DNA of 64,000 bases, taken from Branchiostoma lanceolatum (lineage: Eukaryota; Chordata; Leptocardii; Amphioxiformes; Branchiostomatidae). Location of the stretch: positions 5,293,501-5,357,500 of the forward strand of contig NC_089723.1 in assembly GCF_035083965.1 (NCBI RefSeq). The letters run 5' to 3'. Each line of letters starts with the position of its first letter. Within the stretch, counting starts at the first letter, position 1. Positions 43,898 to 56,600 of the stretch are shown in pieces. Made by a program: the position numbers and the translations under genes. Under the pieces are notes generated by a model. It made no database searches, was not told the DNA's origin, and saw only the letters and a list, made by a program, of their open reading frames with translations.

Positions 43898-46800
43898 ATG
43901 GCGAGTCAAGAATCTTCGTTAGTGGAGTCCTCCATTCAAGGTATGTCATGACATTTGTGAATTGAAACAGCTCAGATTTGGATGACCCTTAATTAAGCCT
44001 AGTTAAAGTCCCTTAAGTCAACAACCGAGGATAATAGTATGGGATCAAGGAGGTTCTTTAATAAGATCAGTACCTCATTGGGTGCTTTTGGATATGTTGA
44101 AAATTAGCTGGACATTCACAATTTATTTCTATCAAAAGACTGGTATGACAGCTCTTTAATGTAAAAAGCACTGTTGTGATTCTTTCATATGTTACTATTT
44201 AAATTGTATTACCATATTGACTTGAGTCAGATAGTTCACAAGAAATTGATGAAAAGCTACTTAATTGTAACCTAATTTTAGTATCATTGTCAGTCCGTCA
44301 GCTTATCTTGATCTTGATGAATACTGTAGAAATCCTTTATTTTCGTGGGGACTTTGAATACTGAATAGCGACCTATACTGGAACCGGAGTTCCTACCTGG
44401 CTGAATTAACTCTACTCTACTCTACTCATAATTTTGAAAGTACAGTTCTTAGTAATACATGTACACTGCAAACCTGTTTTTGCGGTGTCATAAATTCTCT
44501 ATGCTGTGGTCACTGCCAAAACTATGAAAATGAAACCGCCACAAACATTTCAATATTTACTGAGAAACATAATTATATTTTATGTATGTTGGATTTTACC
44601 TTGCAGGCCTCTTGAGTGACATGGACACCACAGAAGATAAAGACGGGGAGGTTATAGAAATGGAGGACTTACAGGACAGGCAGGAGAACAGGTGAAGAGG
44701 ATGATAAACACTATAAAATGAACAGTATAAATACATTCATTGAAGTATGACTCAACCACACTACTTCAACTGAATATTAATCGAAGAACCAAGGCTCATG
44801 TTTTAAGAGTCACAAAACAACACTTGAACAGTAAGTTAAGAGGTGAGCACTCTACTCCAGCAATAGATCGGCTTTGTGATGGAACAACTTTAGATATCCC
44901 AGTATGTTGTGGCGGTACCAAATGTAAACACTTTCAAAACACGACTGGATTTATAAGCATATGAAAAGGTATCCAGTGGCTCTGAATAACCTGCAATAAA
45001 AACTCCTTTTGCCAGTTGGATACGGTCTTTGCAACCATTAGATCTGCTTGGAGATTATGGATAACCCACAAAAATGAACAATAAACAGTGTGCCTTACAT
45101 ACAATGTGCCTACCCAAATGATGATAATGAAATGTGTCCTTCGTGTTTTCACAGGACTTATGATGGCATCACTACAGGTTATGTCCTGCTGGCTTCTGTC
45201 ATGGCTGCTTTGGGAGGAGTACTGTTTGGATATGACATAGGTAAGTGTAGGTTTGATACTCATATCTTATGATAGTATAAGGTACATGCTTTAATGATAT
45301 ATCATCAGCTGAACTCATGTTTTCACACTTTTGTTGATAGGTTTACATTAGCTTTATGCAAGTCACCCTTGCTGTTCATTATAGGCCTTTGTTGCAGAAG
45401 GGACAATATGTTTCATTTCTCTGCAATAAGCAGCAACTCAGTATGTTTACTTGTCGTCTTTTGGATAGGGATTGTATCAGGCGCCCTCCTGCAGCTACGG
45501 GAAGAACTGCAGCTGGGTTGTCTTCAGCAGGAGATGGTGGTCAGCTCCATGCTCATGGGCGCTGTGATTGGTTCACTCACTGGGGGTAAGGACCAATCAC
45601 ACGCTTTCTTTGATCTAACTTTTGTTGGTGAAGAGCAGGCCGGGCAGCTTGTGGGAACAAAGAATATCATACAAAAAAACAACAAAAGACATAAGTCCTA
45701 ACCATGAATTGTGTATTTTCTTGATATGTCTTTTTAATTTTCATTTTCGCAAACAGCCTTGCCGGGCCCGGATTGGAAATGGGACCGTAGCATTAGATGG
45801 TGTTTGTCTTTAAAATTAGAAAACTTTGTTTTTTGGAGTCCATTTTGTTTGCATTGGTCAGACCTTGAGGCTTTACTAAAAGGTACTGAAAATGTGAATG
45901 TCTAATATTCATGTCATTTCATAGAAACATTCTTACAGGACAGAGAAGGAAATGAACCATATTTTGTTTTCCCAGGATTTATTGTGGACAGATTTGGGCG
46001 GAGGTTGGCCATCATTGTGAATGCTGGTGTGTTTGTGTGCGGTGCCATGATCCTCGCGTTGGCACAGTCTTATGCAGTTCTGGTAAGTTAGAGGTTTAAC
46101 ATGGGAATGCATGCTTTGAACAACAGTACTCATTTGCTGCTACAATTATTACTGATGACACTAGTCAAACTTGTACAAGTGACCTCTTAATTTTTATTTT
46201 ATTTATGTGACCACTTCTTGGTGGTCCCTAAGATCATTTTGGCATTGATACAAGCATTAAGAATCCTGCCCTTAATTGGTGGTCTTCTTGGTCAGTTTTG
46301 ACTGTTTACACGCTATGCTTTACAGTAACCAGTGGATAGCATATTGGTTCACTCAAATGTGTTTGTCCTTGGTACTTGAAAGTGCTCTACTCAACCCACT
46401 TCAAACAAACCCCACTTCTGTCTGGTATTAGTACTAAAAGGCACGCAGCTGGAGCAGGTTATCCTGTCACTGTTGTGTAAATGTAACAGAAACTGTTTAC
46501 ATTATAAAGTTGGAGCCTGTATTTAAGTGCAGAAGAGTGTTTTGCAAACATATTTGTCTCCTACATATAAATGGCAGCTGTCACATGCTTAGATACAGCA
46601 CTATTCTCCATTGTGTTATTACTATTACTGGAAACATGTTAACTTACAGCATGTACTGTAATTCTTGTTTCTTTCACTGTAACTTTATATTCACTGTTTT
46701 CACGGTCACCTCTGTACCGTGAGCTATCATCACTGTGAAAAAACCTGTTGTTATTATCTATGATTCGTTCACTTGCCGCCATCGTGAAGTTAAAGTTCAG

Positions 46801-49800
46801 TGAAAATGTCAATTTTCCTTACACCGTGAAATTTTGCTACCATGAAGATAAAGTGAATTACAGTATATGTTTTTATTTTTTAAAGATTTATCTCCATATA
46901 GTTTTCCACAAAGCACAAAAATGTCTTCCAGTTTAACCTCCATAAACATGATATTCTGAAAGAATAATGATATTGATAATTCCATGCTGTCATTGTGTTT
47001 CAGGTGACAGGGAGGCTGGTTGTAGGGTTTGCAGTGTCCCTGTCTGCCATAGCAGAGTGCATCTATATCTCTGAGATCGCTCCTTCAGTAAGTATCAATG
47101 TTGAAAATCTAATAATTTACATTGATTTCATAAACAGTTTTCTTACAAGGTTTCTCATGTTACAAATATCACTACATCTTCATTGGTTTCTACAAAATTC
47201 GAAGTAGTAAAGTCAGACTTTTTTGGTCACTATGTACAAACTTTGTTTTCAATTTACCTTGTAACGGACATGACTGTTGATATGTGATGTAATTAGTGTA
47301 TTTAGTAGTTAGCCAAATTTGCTACAACAGTTTACCCTGGGAAAAAGTAGGAATTAAAATACAGTTTGGAGGGCCTTTTTGGCAGGCCTGATGTCTGTTT
47401 TTCCTTGTACAGTTCACAGTTCGCAGTCTAAACTGTGATTCTATAATTTTTCAGAGTAAACGTGGTATGCTGGTGTCCTTAAATGAACTGGGCATCACCC
47501 TCGGCATCCTCGTGGCCTACCTGGTCAACTTCCTCTTCATCAGTGTTCCCAATGGATGGTGAGTATGCCTTACTTACCGCCAGTTTCACATTACATGTAG
47601 TTGCTGGTTGTTGTACAATAGATGAATTAGAATTTAGCTAAAATCAAGTCCAAATGTCCGCAACAATATTTTCTACACATGCCAGGTGCATGTACCACTG
47701 ACAGCATTTCACATTAGAGGAGCAAAATGTACCACCAAGGATGGAATGCCTATGTTATATCATGAGCCAACCCACCCTGAGCCTCACTTTGGTGCATGAC
47801 CTCCAGCTGACCCCGGGAATTCAAAATGGCCGCCATAACTGGAAAGAGGTCTATTGTGCAGTCTTATTAAGATTTTCAACCAGGCTGTGACAGAACCAGC
47901 AACTGACAAGGATCTCAAACAACCTTTACAGTAGCAAGACTGAAGCTGAATTTTGTACAACACATGCATGACTACTCCAAGAATCCCCTCAACTTAGAAT
48001 TTCATAGAATATCCACAGCTTTCAATGCTGATACTGTGCACATAATAGTAGATTTAACCTGGCATCTGGACTCATCAATATGTGTATGATATGATGATGA
48101 TAGAGATGTCCAGATTTGTAAGACAATAAGATTCCAATTTGTTAAATCTCTGCCTCACCTTACTTACCCCATGGAGTTTGCAAATGAATTGTACAGTTAT
48201 TGAATGAATTTAAGAAATACTTGTTGTCTCATACCCCAATTCAGCCAGGAAAGGCTGCAATGGTATGTGTGTGCACATATGCATGTTGTGAATAAACCAG
48301 TCATCTATCTATCTATCCATTTAGGAGGTGGATGTTTGGGCTGTCCTCCCTGCCTGCCATTGCCCAGGGACTAGGGATGATGTTCCTCCCTCCCAGCCCT
48401 AGATACCTCATCATCAATAGACAGGAGGAGAAGGTAAGTTGTTAGGAGGTGTAAGTGATATGCTATCAGGGCTCGAAATTTATTTTGAGGAACCAAACCT
48501 AAAACTTGAGGTGCACAGAAAAAAGGTGCACATCATATGATGATATAAAATATCAGGAAAATTACAAGAGAGACGAAAGAGCGCTCTTGTTCAGAGTTGC
48601 AGGTAGAAACCAAGGCACTTGATATCAGCATGCATAGTACCAACACAGTTATGAACTTTAAAAAATTGTGATGAACTCAACTTAAACAATTTTAAAAGTA
48701 ATAAGACTTTTTTTTACAGGCTCAGCAAGTTCTGAGGCAGCTGAGGGGCAGCAGTGTGGATGTGGAGCTGAACAACATCAAAAACTCCCTGCAGACAGAA
48801 CAGGTAGGAAAAACGTGCTGCTGTGTGGCTGGTAAGAAAATCATTGTGAATTGTACTTCTGATAGTAAATAAGATAGAACATTCATGTTCACACACATAC
48901 CACACAAAACATCCCCTTGGTGCTGAACACTATTCATACACACCCACACATTACATACATGTACATACACCACACAAAACCTATCCTTGGTGCTGAATAC
49001 TATCCACACACACATAAACACACCACACAAAACCTGTCCTTGGTGCTTAACACTATCCACACACACACACATAAACACACCACACAGAACCTGTCCTTGG
49101 TGCTGAACATTATCCACACACACACCACGTACACACTACACAAACCCAGTCCTTGGTGCTGAACACTATCCGCACACACACACGACACACACACCACACA
49201 AGACCCGTCCTTGGTGCTGAACACTATCCACAAACGTACACAGACACAAACCACATGCACACCACACAAAACCTGTCCTTGGTACTGAACGCTGTCCACA
49301 CTCACTATCCGGTTTATTGCCGGTTGTTCCCATCTCATGAGGGTTAGACGTGCTTGCACATAGATGCTGTGGCTTCAAAACAGACTGACAGTTGCCTCTG
49401 TCCTGCAGGTTGAGGAGGTGAAAGTCTTTCCATCATATGCAAGCAATCGTTTGCTTTTTTGTGTGTTTGTGAAAAGTAACTGTTTTTCTGTCTTTGCAGA
49501 AACTTGGTGTGTGCGACCTGTTTAAGGCTGCAGGTAACATGAGGGGGAGGATGCTGATTGGCACAGGGATTGTCTTCTTTCAGCAGGTATGTAGAAAGAT
49601 ACTCAAGAGTTACTGTAATTTTTGAAACGTTTGCCGTGGTTTTATTTTTTTTAAGATCCCTTACCATGAAATCAAGACACTGTAAATTATGAAAATGTGT
49701 TTTGGATTTCTACTATGTGCTACAGAATCATGATATTAATTCACTGCAAAAATAAATGAATTTGCAGTATACAGTGATATAGCATGTAGCTTGTTGCATA

Positions 49801-52800
49801 ACCTAGTAGTCTGTTAGTAACTTTTTTATGTGTATATCCTCTGTCATATTGATTTTGGTTTGATTATGTTTGTTGGTAAGGTAGTGCCTGAGTTAGATGA
49901 ATTAATAAAGAATGAAAATGTGTTTCTAGTTCACAGGTCAGCCCAACGTGCTGTACTATGCACCCACGATCTTCCAGCTGGTTGGTTTCCAGAGTAACAC
50001 AGCTGCCACCCTGGCAACTGTTGGGCTTGGTATTGTGAAGGTGAGAACCAATAACATCCGGATGTTGAGAAAATAACCATACATTGTTTGTATATGTGTG
50101 TGACAATGCAAGACAATGAGACTTCAATACCGATCGGAAATATTTCTTAGAAAGAAAATATTTCTTAGAAAGAATGTTGCATGTTGTGCTTCGTCTTTTG
50201 AATAACTAATAAATTGCTAGATGCACCAACTGCTAAGTACCAAATAACAGCTCAGAAAGGAACAGTAGTAGTAGTAGTATAAACCTTTATTTTCCTTGGA
50301 ACAAGAAGTAGTCATGCCTTCAAGTGCCAGAGTTATTAACCCAGGATAGGAGGTGTTCAAAAATGTGTTTTTCACTAGAAGTGTCATACTCATAGAGTAG
50401 AACTAGTTGCCAACAAGTACTGTGGGGGCATCCTCATTGAATAGCTTAAACAACGCTTGCAGCTAGATGTGCAAAGGTTAGCTGTGACAGGTCGTTCAGC
50501 ATAATATAACCAGCTGCTGTTGTACTGTGTGCCTGTGAAGCTGGTGTGTTATGCCAAAGGATGGTTATACCGGCTATTCAGATACATATTGTGTTACTTT
50601 ATAACATCAAGTTTACAGTATTTTATTTTGTTTTCTCCCAGGTCTTGTCTACTATAGTATCTCTCTGCCTTGTGGACAGATTCGGACGTCGCAAGTTCCT
50701 CCTGGCTGGTGCAACCATCATGGCAATAAGTATCCTCATCCTAGGAATCATCACCCACTCATTTCCAGCCAGCAAGTTTAAGAGACCGTGTGAAAGCGGA
50801 AACGATACTTTAGGATCCACTCACACTAGAGACGTTTTTCCTGGGAACTTTTTTGAACCCAATTTGCAGTACAGAAATCCTTCTGCAGTCACATCTCCAG
50901 TAATAACTGTACCAGGAAGTCATGAGAAGAGCAAGAAGTTGGTCTGGACACCACATGTAGACTTTACCAGGAGATCAGAAGCACATCTTTTTACCACAGA
51001 AAAAGTTCTGCAGAAGCGTTCTGACAAAGATTCTAGTGTAGAGTTTGTCCATAATGAGACTGGGTTAGATGGGACAGAGTTTGATGTGATGGTACCAGAT
51101 GGAGCGAAGGGGATTTCCCTGCTGACGCTGATGGTGTTTGTGGCAGCGTACGCCTTCGGCTTTGGTCCAGGTAAACATGTTACACTCAACAGTTTGTTAA
51201 ATTTAAGGCTTGATGTGACAGTCTTCTCCTGTTTTTCACAGTTGAATGGCTATTTTGACTATGCATTTGTACGAAGCATGCTATGTTTGAAGGTTTGGTT
51301 TTGGTGTGTCTGTTTGTTTGCTTGCTTGTGTGTCTATAGATGTTTGAATGCAGAAGAGTGTCTGGTTTTCATATTCTAGGCATTGTCGATACACTGACAG
51401 GAAGTTAGGTCAACGGTCCCTGAAAGGTCCCAGAATAGATTATCTCATTTGCTGTCGCAGGTTTGTTGCTATGTGCATGCCTGTTGCCCTATGAGAGCCA
51501 GTGGGAAAAATGCATTGGACAGAGTCAGCTAGAAATTCATGATCAAAAAAGAATAAAACATGAAATTTACAAAAACTCTAAATATTTCACGGAACTATGA
51601 GAGCTGTGATTTCTTGTTAACATGTTGTTGTTAATTACCTGTCCTCAGTATCTTGGCTGGTTCTGAATAGAATGAAAAATTAACAAAAACTAAAAACATT
51701 TAGTATGAGATATTTTTTATTTCTTGTTAACGTGTTGTTGTTGTTCCTGTCCTCAGTATCTTGGCTGGTGCTGAGTGAGATATTCCCAGTGAATGTGAAG
51801 GGCCGTGCTGTAGCCCTCACCACTGTGCTGAACTGGGGAACAAACCTAATCGTGTCCCTGTCCTTCCTAAACCTTGTGGGTAAGTTGAAGCTCTTTACTG
51901 TTTAACAGAATTATGCCGACATGTACATGAGACAAATGTGGTGCATGGTAGGTACTGTATTTTATTAAACCGGTGTCCTAATATTTTGAAATGTTGCTTG
52001 TCTGGCATGTTACCTCGTTTTGATATTAATTGTTAAGGCAAAGGTCTTTTCGATGGTTGTTGTAGCCTCAGAAACAGAGCATTAGGAAGATCAGCTGAAT
52101 GATTGAATAAGCAGCCTCGTGCACAAGTACTACAATGTGTCTGTTATTTAGACTCCAAACACTGATATACCATTATGCAATACAAAATAAATAGATTGAT
52201 TGAGAATTTCAGTCTCTGATAAGAATTTATCCAGTAACAGTTGCTTGATTTGTTTTATACTACGTTATGGTCTAACTATATGTTTAATCTTCATTGACTG
52301 ATACTGCAATGTTCCCACAGAGTCAGTGGGTCTGCCATATACAATTAAACCTGTACAAGTGGCCACCTCTACCTTAAAACCACCTGGCCAATGTGTCCAC
52401 TTTTTGATGTTCCCTTAATAGATAATTTTTCCCATTGACACAAACATCAAGAATCGCGTCCACAGTGACCACCTATCCACATAGATCAGATTTGATCAGT
52501 CCCCTGAGTGGTCTTCTTGGGTAGGTTTGAATACGAAATGTTCTCGTATGTCTAAGCTTCATTGACTGATACTGCTACTGATACAACAATGTTCCTACAG
52601 AGTCGGTGGGGATTTCTGTAGTGTGCCAGGGGTATGCAGTGATGGGTGTGCTTGCTGCTGTCTTCATCCTACTCGTGGTTCCTGAGACCAAGAACAGAAC
52701 TCTGGAGCAGATCTCTCACGACCTGGAGACCCGGTCAGTCACAAACTATTGTAAATGCAGAAATGTTTGCGGTGGTTTTATGACTATTTCACCGCAAACT

Positions 52801-53615
52801 TAAAAACATTTTGTCCAGTACTGTATCACTATCAATATGTGACTATAGTACTGCCGCGAACTGAAAACCACTGCAAACACTCCATTTTCCCCATAGCGCA
52901 ACATAAAAACCATGTGAACTTAAATGCATTTACAGTATACTACTACTCTAACAGCATTTACATTTACACCAGTTAGCGACATGATTTCCCCTGGTTAGAT
53001 AAATACTTAGATAAACAAACAAACAACAAACAAATGAACAAACTTTCTGGCAGTTTTATTTTGCAGTAAGAAGGTAAAGGAGGTTTTCGTTGTGGATGAA
53101 GTTCGTGGTTCAAACAATTATGTAATACAGTAGAAGTACAAAACTCTCATTCTCAGTGTTATGATTTTGCAGTACGAAAACTGCAAAAATAAAGCCACTG
53201 CAAACATTTCAAGATTTACAGTATTAAAGGTCATGCTGACTCAAAGACAGATGTATTGGAAGGGGGCAAGACAGAGAGAGAGTGAGCGAGTGAGTGAGTT
53301 CATGAACATTGTGTGTGCTTAGTTTGCAACTGATATTAACCCTTTGTCACAACTACCAAATTTGACTTACATGTACATGTACGGTGTACATGTGTTCCAG
53401 TTACTACAAATGTACTATATATTAGTTATAACTGTAAAGTGCAAATAGAAGCTTATCTCAAACTACTCTTGTTTCTCCATCTCAGTTCTGTGTGTGGGCG
53501 GTTGAACCAGTGGATTGCCTGCTGCCGGGGAGGCCTCAGCAGAAGGAGACACACGTCTGTCAGGATAGAGGACTCCGCCTACAGCCCCATCCACAGGGAC
53601 TCCATGCACCTTTAG
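43898..53615 (+). CDS. slc2a12: Facilitative sugar transporter, GLUT12 (SLC2A12)-like
   Basis: Fifteen exons: 43898-43940, 44607-44691, 45155-45240, 45469-45585, 45976-46082, 47004-47087, 47455-47558, 48325-48433, 48720-48803, 49500-49586, 49930-50040, 50642-51170, 51757-51879, 52601-52733, 53486-53615. They total 1932 nt, 643 aa (human GLUT12 about 617). MFS sugar-transporter signatures in order: [14 protein letters not shown] in TM1, VDRFGRR in loop 2, [33 protein letters not shown] in loop 6, [19 protein letters not shown] in TM7, a second [16 protein letters not shown] in TM10, and [11 protein letters not shown] after TM12. Exon 12 encodes a long loop between TM9 and TM10, the class III (GLUT10/12) hallmark, with NDT and NET glycosylation sites. 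Plasma-membrane hexose uptake is expected. The N-terminal cytosolic part is acidic. Several introns carry dispersed repeats. Confidence 0.93.
48890..49310. repeat. CA-rich minisatellite in a GLUT-like intron
   Basis: About seven irregular units of 55-65 bp, each with CCTTGGTGCTGAACACTATCC followed by a CACACA tract of varying length and ending in ACCACACAAAACC. Open frames across it come from the repeat and are not genes. It lies between exons 48720-48803 and 49500-49586. Confidence 0.9.
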
Positions 53616-56600
53616 CTCAACTTTACACCACGGATTCCAGGAAAAGCCTGTCAGAGAAAGGACTGAAACTGCACCATACAACAAGCCATGCTCACAGAAG
53701 TGGCAGTCTGCCATACAACAGCTGCGGAACAGCTAAAAACTTGAAGGTTAAACCTCCATCATGCATTCAGGACCTTAACACGACTGTGCTACCAACCACT
53801 ACCCAAAGTAGCATCTAATCGCTGAGTTGTTAGACTAGTGGACATGAGACTGAGGGGTCACAGGTTTGAGTCCAAGCGTTCCTGGCGATACGTGTTCTTG
53901 GGAAAGGCACTTTACACGACTCTCCTAACCACCCTGGTGTAAAAATAGGTACATGACTTTGGTTGGGGAGATAAAAGGCAGTGGAAGGAGAGGGATTTGC
54001 TCCACCTTCCAGTACCGTGCCCTACAGACAGTGGATAGCATCCCACTACCCCTACGGCCTCAAAAAGGCTATGGGACGACCTTTACCATTACCTGTGCCA
54101 CTCACCAATCTAGGTTGGCGCTGGTTTGGGAGTAGCCTGGAATCCATCCTATTCTAGCTCTGATCACATCCATATAACTTACGTTGCTTCTTCCGACTGG
54201 AATTCGTAGACATCTGGCGCAGACGATGACTAGTAGCCAAACTTGCCGACCAACTCCCAACCAGAAATAACCTTGCGCTTGACTAATTCCCAATGGCTAC
54301 GTGTGACGGACTGTAAGGCCTTTTCCTGTATCCCTACCAAACCATGAAAAGTAAAGTCTCCTGATAGATATATCTCAGTACACTCCAGCTATATTTCTGT
54401 ACAAATTATTCTCAGGTTATAACAGAGTCATTATCAATGTAAATAAAGATGTAGATAGATATATAAAGCAGTACTATATTGTATTGTGCTTGTATACTTT
54501 TAGGGGCACACATCTATGTGTATGATATGTATGTCTTTGATATATAGTGCTGGTATTAAAGTTGATAAGCGTTTTCAAAAACGCCATGGATAAAAGTTAA
54601 ATAATGTTATTATACTACGTTTCAGATAGTATTCGATGTCTTTCGTCAGTGATGGCAAGACATTGTTACATAACAATATTAATTTTGGATGTGTTGATGT
54701 TCCCTGGTACTTAAAATGAATTCACAACACAACAATTTTACATGTTTAAGGCAGTTTTAGTCTCTTATTACTTGACATTCAATGCCAAGTGACAATTGAA
54801 AAATCATTCCTACCTCTTGCCATTTTGAAATTGACAAGATCTAGAGGGACGTGTTTTAAAGATTGAATTTTATTTTGTACAATATAAATGTTCTTGAACC
54901 TACTATTGTCCAAATGGCAGCCGTAAAATCATTTTATGAATGTTCACCATTGAAGAAGGATGCTTACTTATTAAATAATATTGTGTTCCACTTTTCAGAA
55001 AAGGGAAACAGTTGTCCAAAAGTACCTTGCATATGTTTGTTATATACCTTTTCATCTATCCCCACCAATTTACCCACCTACATCTACTTCTGCAATAACA
55101 TTAAAGTTTGTGGTATTAGATGCCAGTATATTGTGCAGTATTGCTATTTACATACAGTCGTTTCAATGTAAAACATGCAGAAACTGTCCTATGGTTGTGA
55201 CTTGAATGAAAATAAACTATACATAATTCTTAACCTCATATGAGGTACTGCAAATTCATTCATTTTTGCTGGCGCTTAATTTAGTGGTAGTCGGGGAAAG
55301 GAGATTTTGGTGGAAAATGAAACTGTGATCAAGAGACACCCTGCTGGCAGGGCGTTACAATTTTCTCTTGGTACAAAGAGGACTAGGACCGTTGCAGTCA
55401 GAAAGAAAACTACGGAGGCTAAGGAAGCTTGCGATGAGCCGGACAAAGTGAAGAGAATTGAAGGTTGTCAGAAAGAAAACTATGGGAGCTAAGGAAGCTT
55501 GCGATGAACCGGACAACGTGAAGAGAATTGAAGAAAGACTGATTGCAGCTGCAGGGTGTTCAGACCACTGCAGCAGCAGAACACAGTGGATTACTACTAC
55601 AGTCAAACCTGGCGCATGCAACCACTCAAGGGACTGGGGTAACTGTACCTGCAGAAATCCTGCTAGTTGCTGTCAATCTATTTTGGTTGTTGAGGGGAGG
55701 GTGAATGGCCCTTTGGGACTGCAAAAAAAGTGGTTGCTGGTTGGGGAAGACAGTTGGTCTTGGGAGAAGGTCTAAGTAACTATGTAAAAATGGACGGGAC
55801 TGTTTCAATGTGTCCTCTGACGGCAGGTGGTTGCCTGCGCCAGGTGGTTGCTCGGCCATGTTTGACTGTATTACTACAAAGACCAGTTCATAATGTAAGC
55901 AATACATTCATGTAATAACAAGTAGACTGCAAAGGGTTGTCTCCAGAAGACTTTTATTTTCATTCATAGTGTGTACAGAGTTACGCCTTCAGTTTCTCAT
56001 ACAGGTTCCTTCCACATATCTTAACTCCCAAGGTGAGAAACATCTTCACCACTTACCCTTGCATCAGAGAAACTTTCTTGGTGTCTTTATTATCTCTACC
56101 ATACATGGTGTTAATTACCTAATTGTAGGACACACATATTTAGAACATTTGGTAAGCGAGTATACATGCTCTCATAGAAGGTGAACCATAGCTGGTTTCT
56201 TGGATGTCATTTTGCGTGTACTGCTATTTTGCTTTTAGCATTTTATTTGATAAGAATTAGCAGCCTTATTTCAGCATTTACAACATACATGTAGTATCGC
56301 TCAGACACGTTCTGTTGCATTTATTACAGGAAGCGGTGAATGCAAATTTTGTAATGGCTATATGACCCACAAGATGACATCCGTCCACCTTAATATCTCT
56401 ATAGTTGTTACAGGTTGTTATTACATTTTTACATCTAAATTTACACAATAATCTTATAGGTCTTAGTGCTTGTTAAACCTGAGCATGCACTAGATACTTG
56501 TGTTGTACCCCTTAGCTTGTGTAAAATATATTAAAACCACACAATAAAAACACTTAAAATAGGAGAAAACATCTTTCCAAGTTCCAATACACAGTCATGT

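Noticed and set aside
48722-49378. Cys/Val-rich open frames on both strands
   Set aside because: They arise from the CA-rich minisatellite and overlap the real plus-strand exon at 48720-48803.
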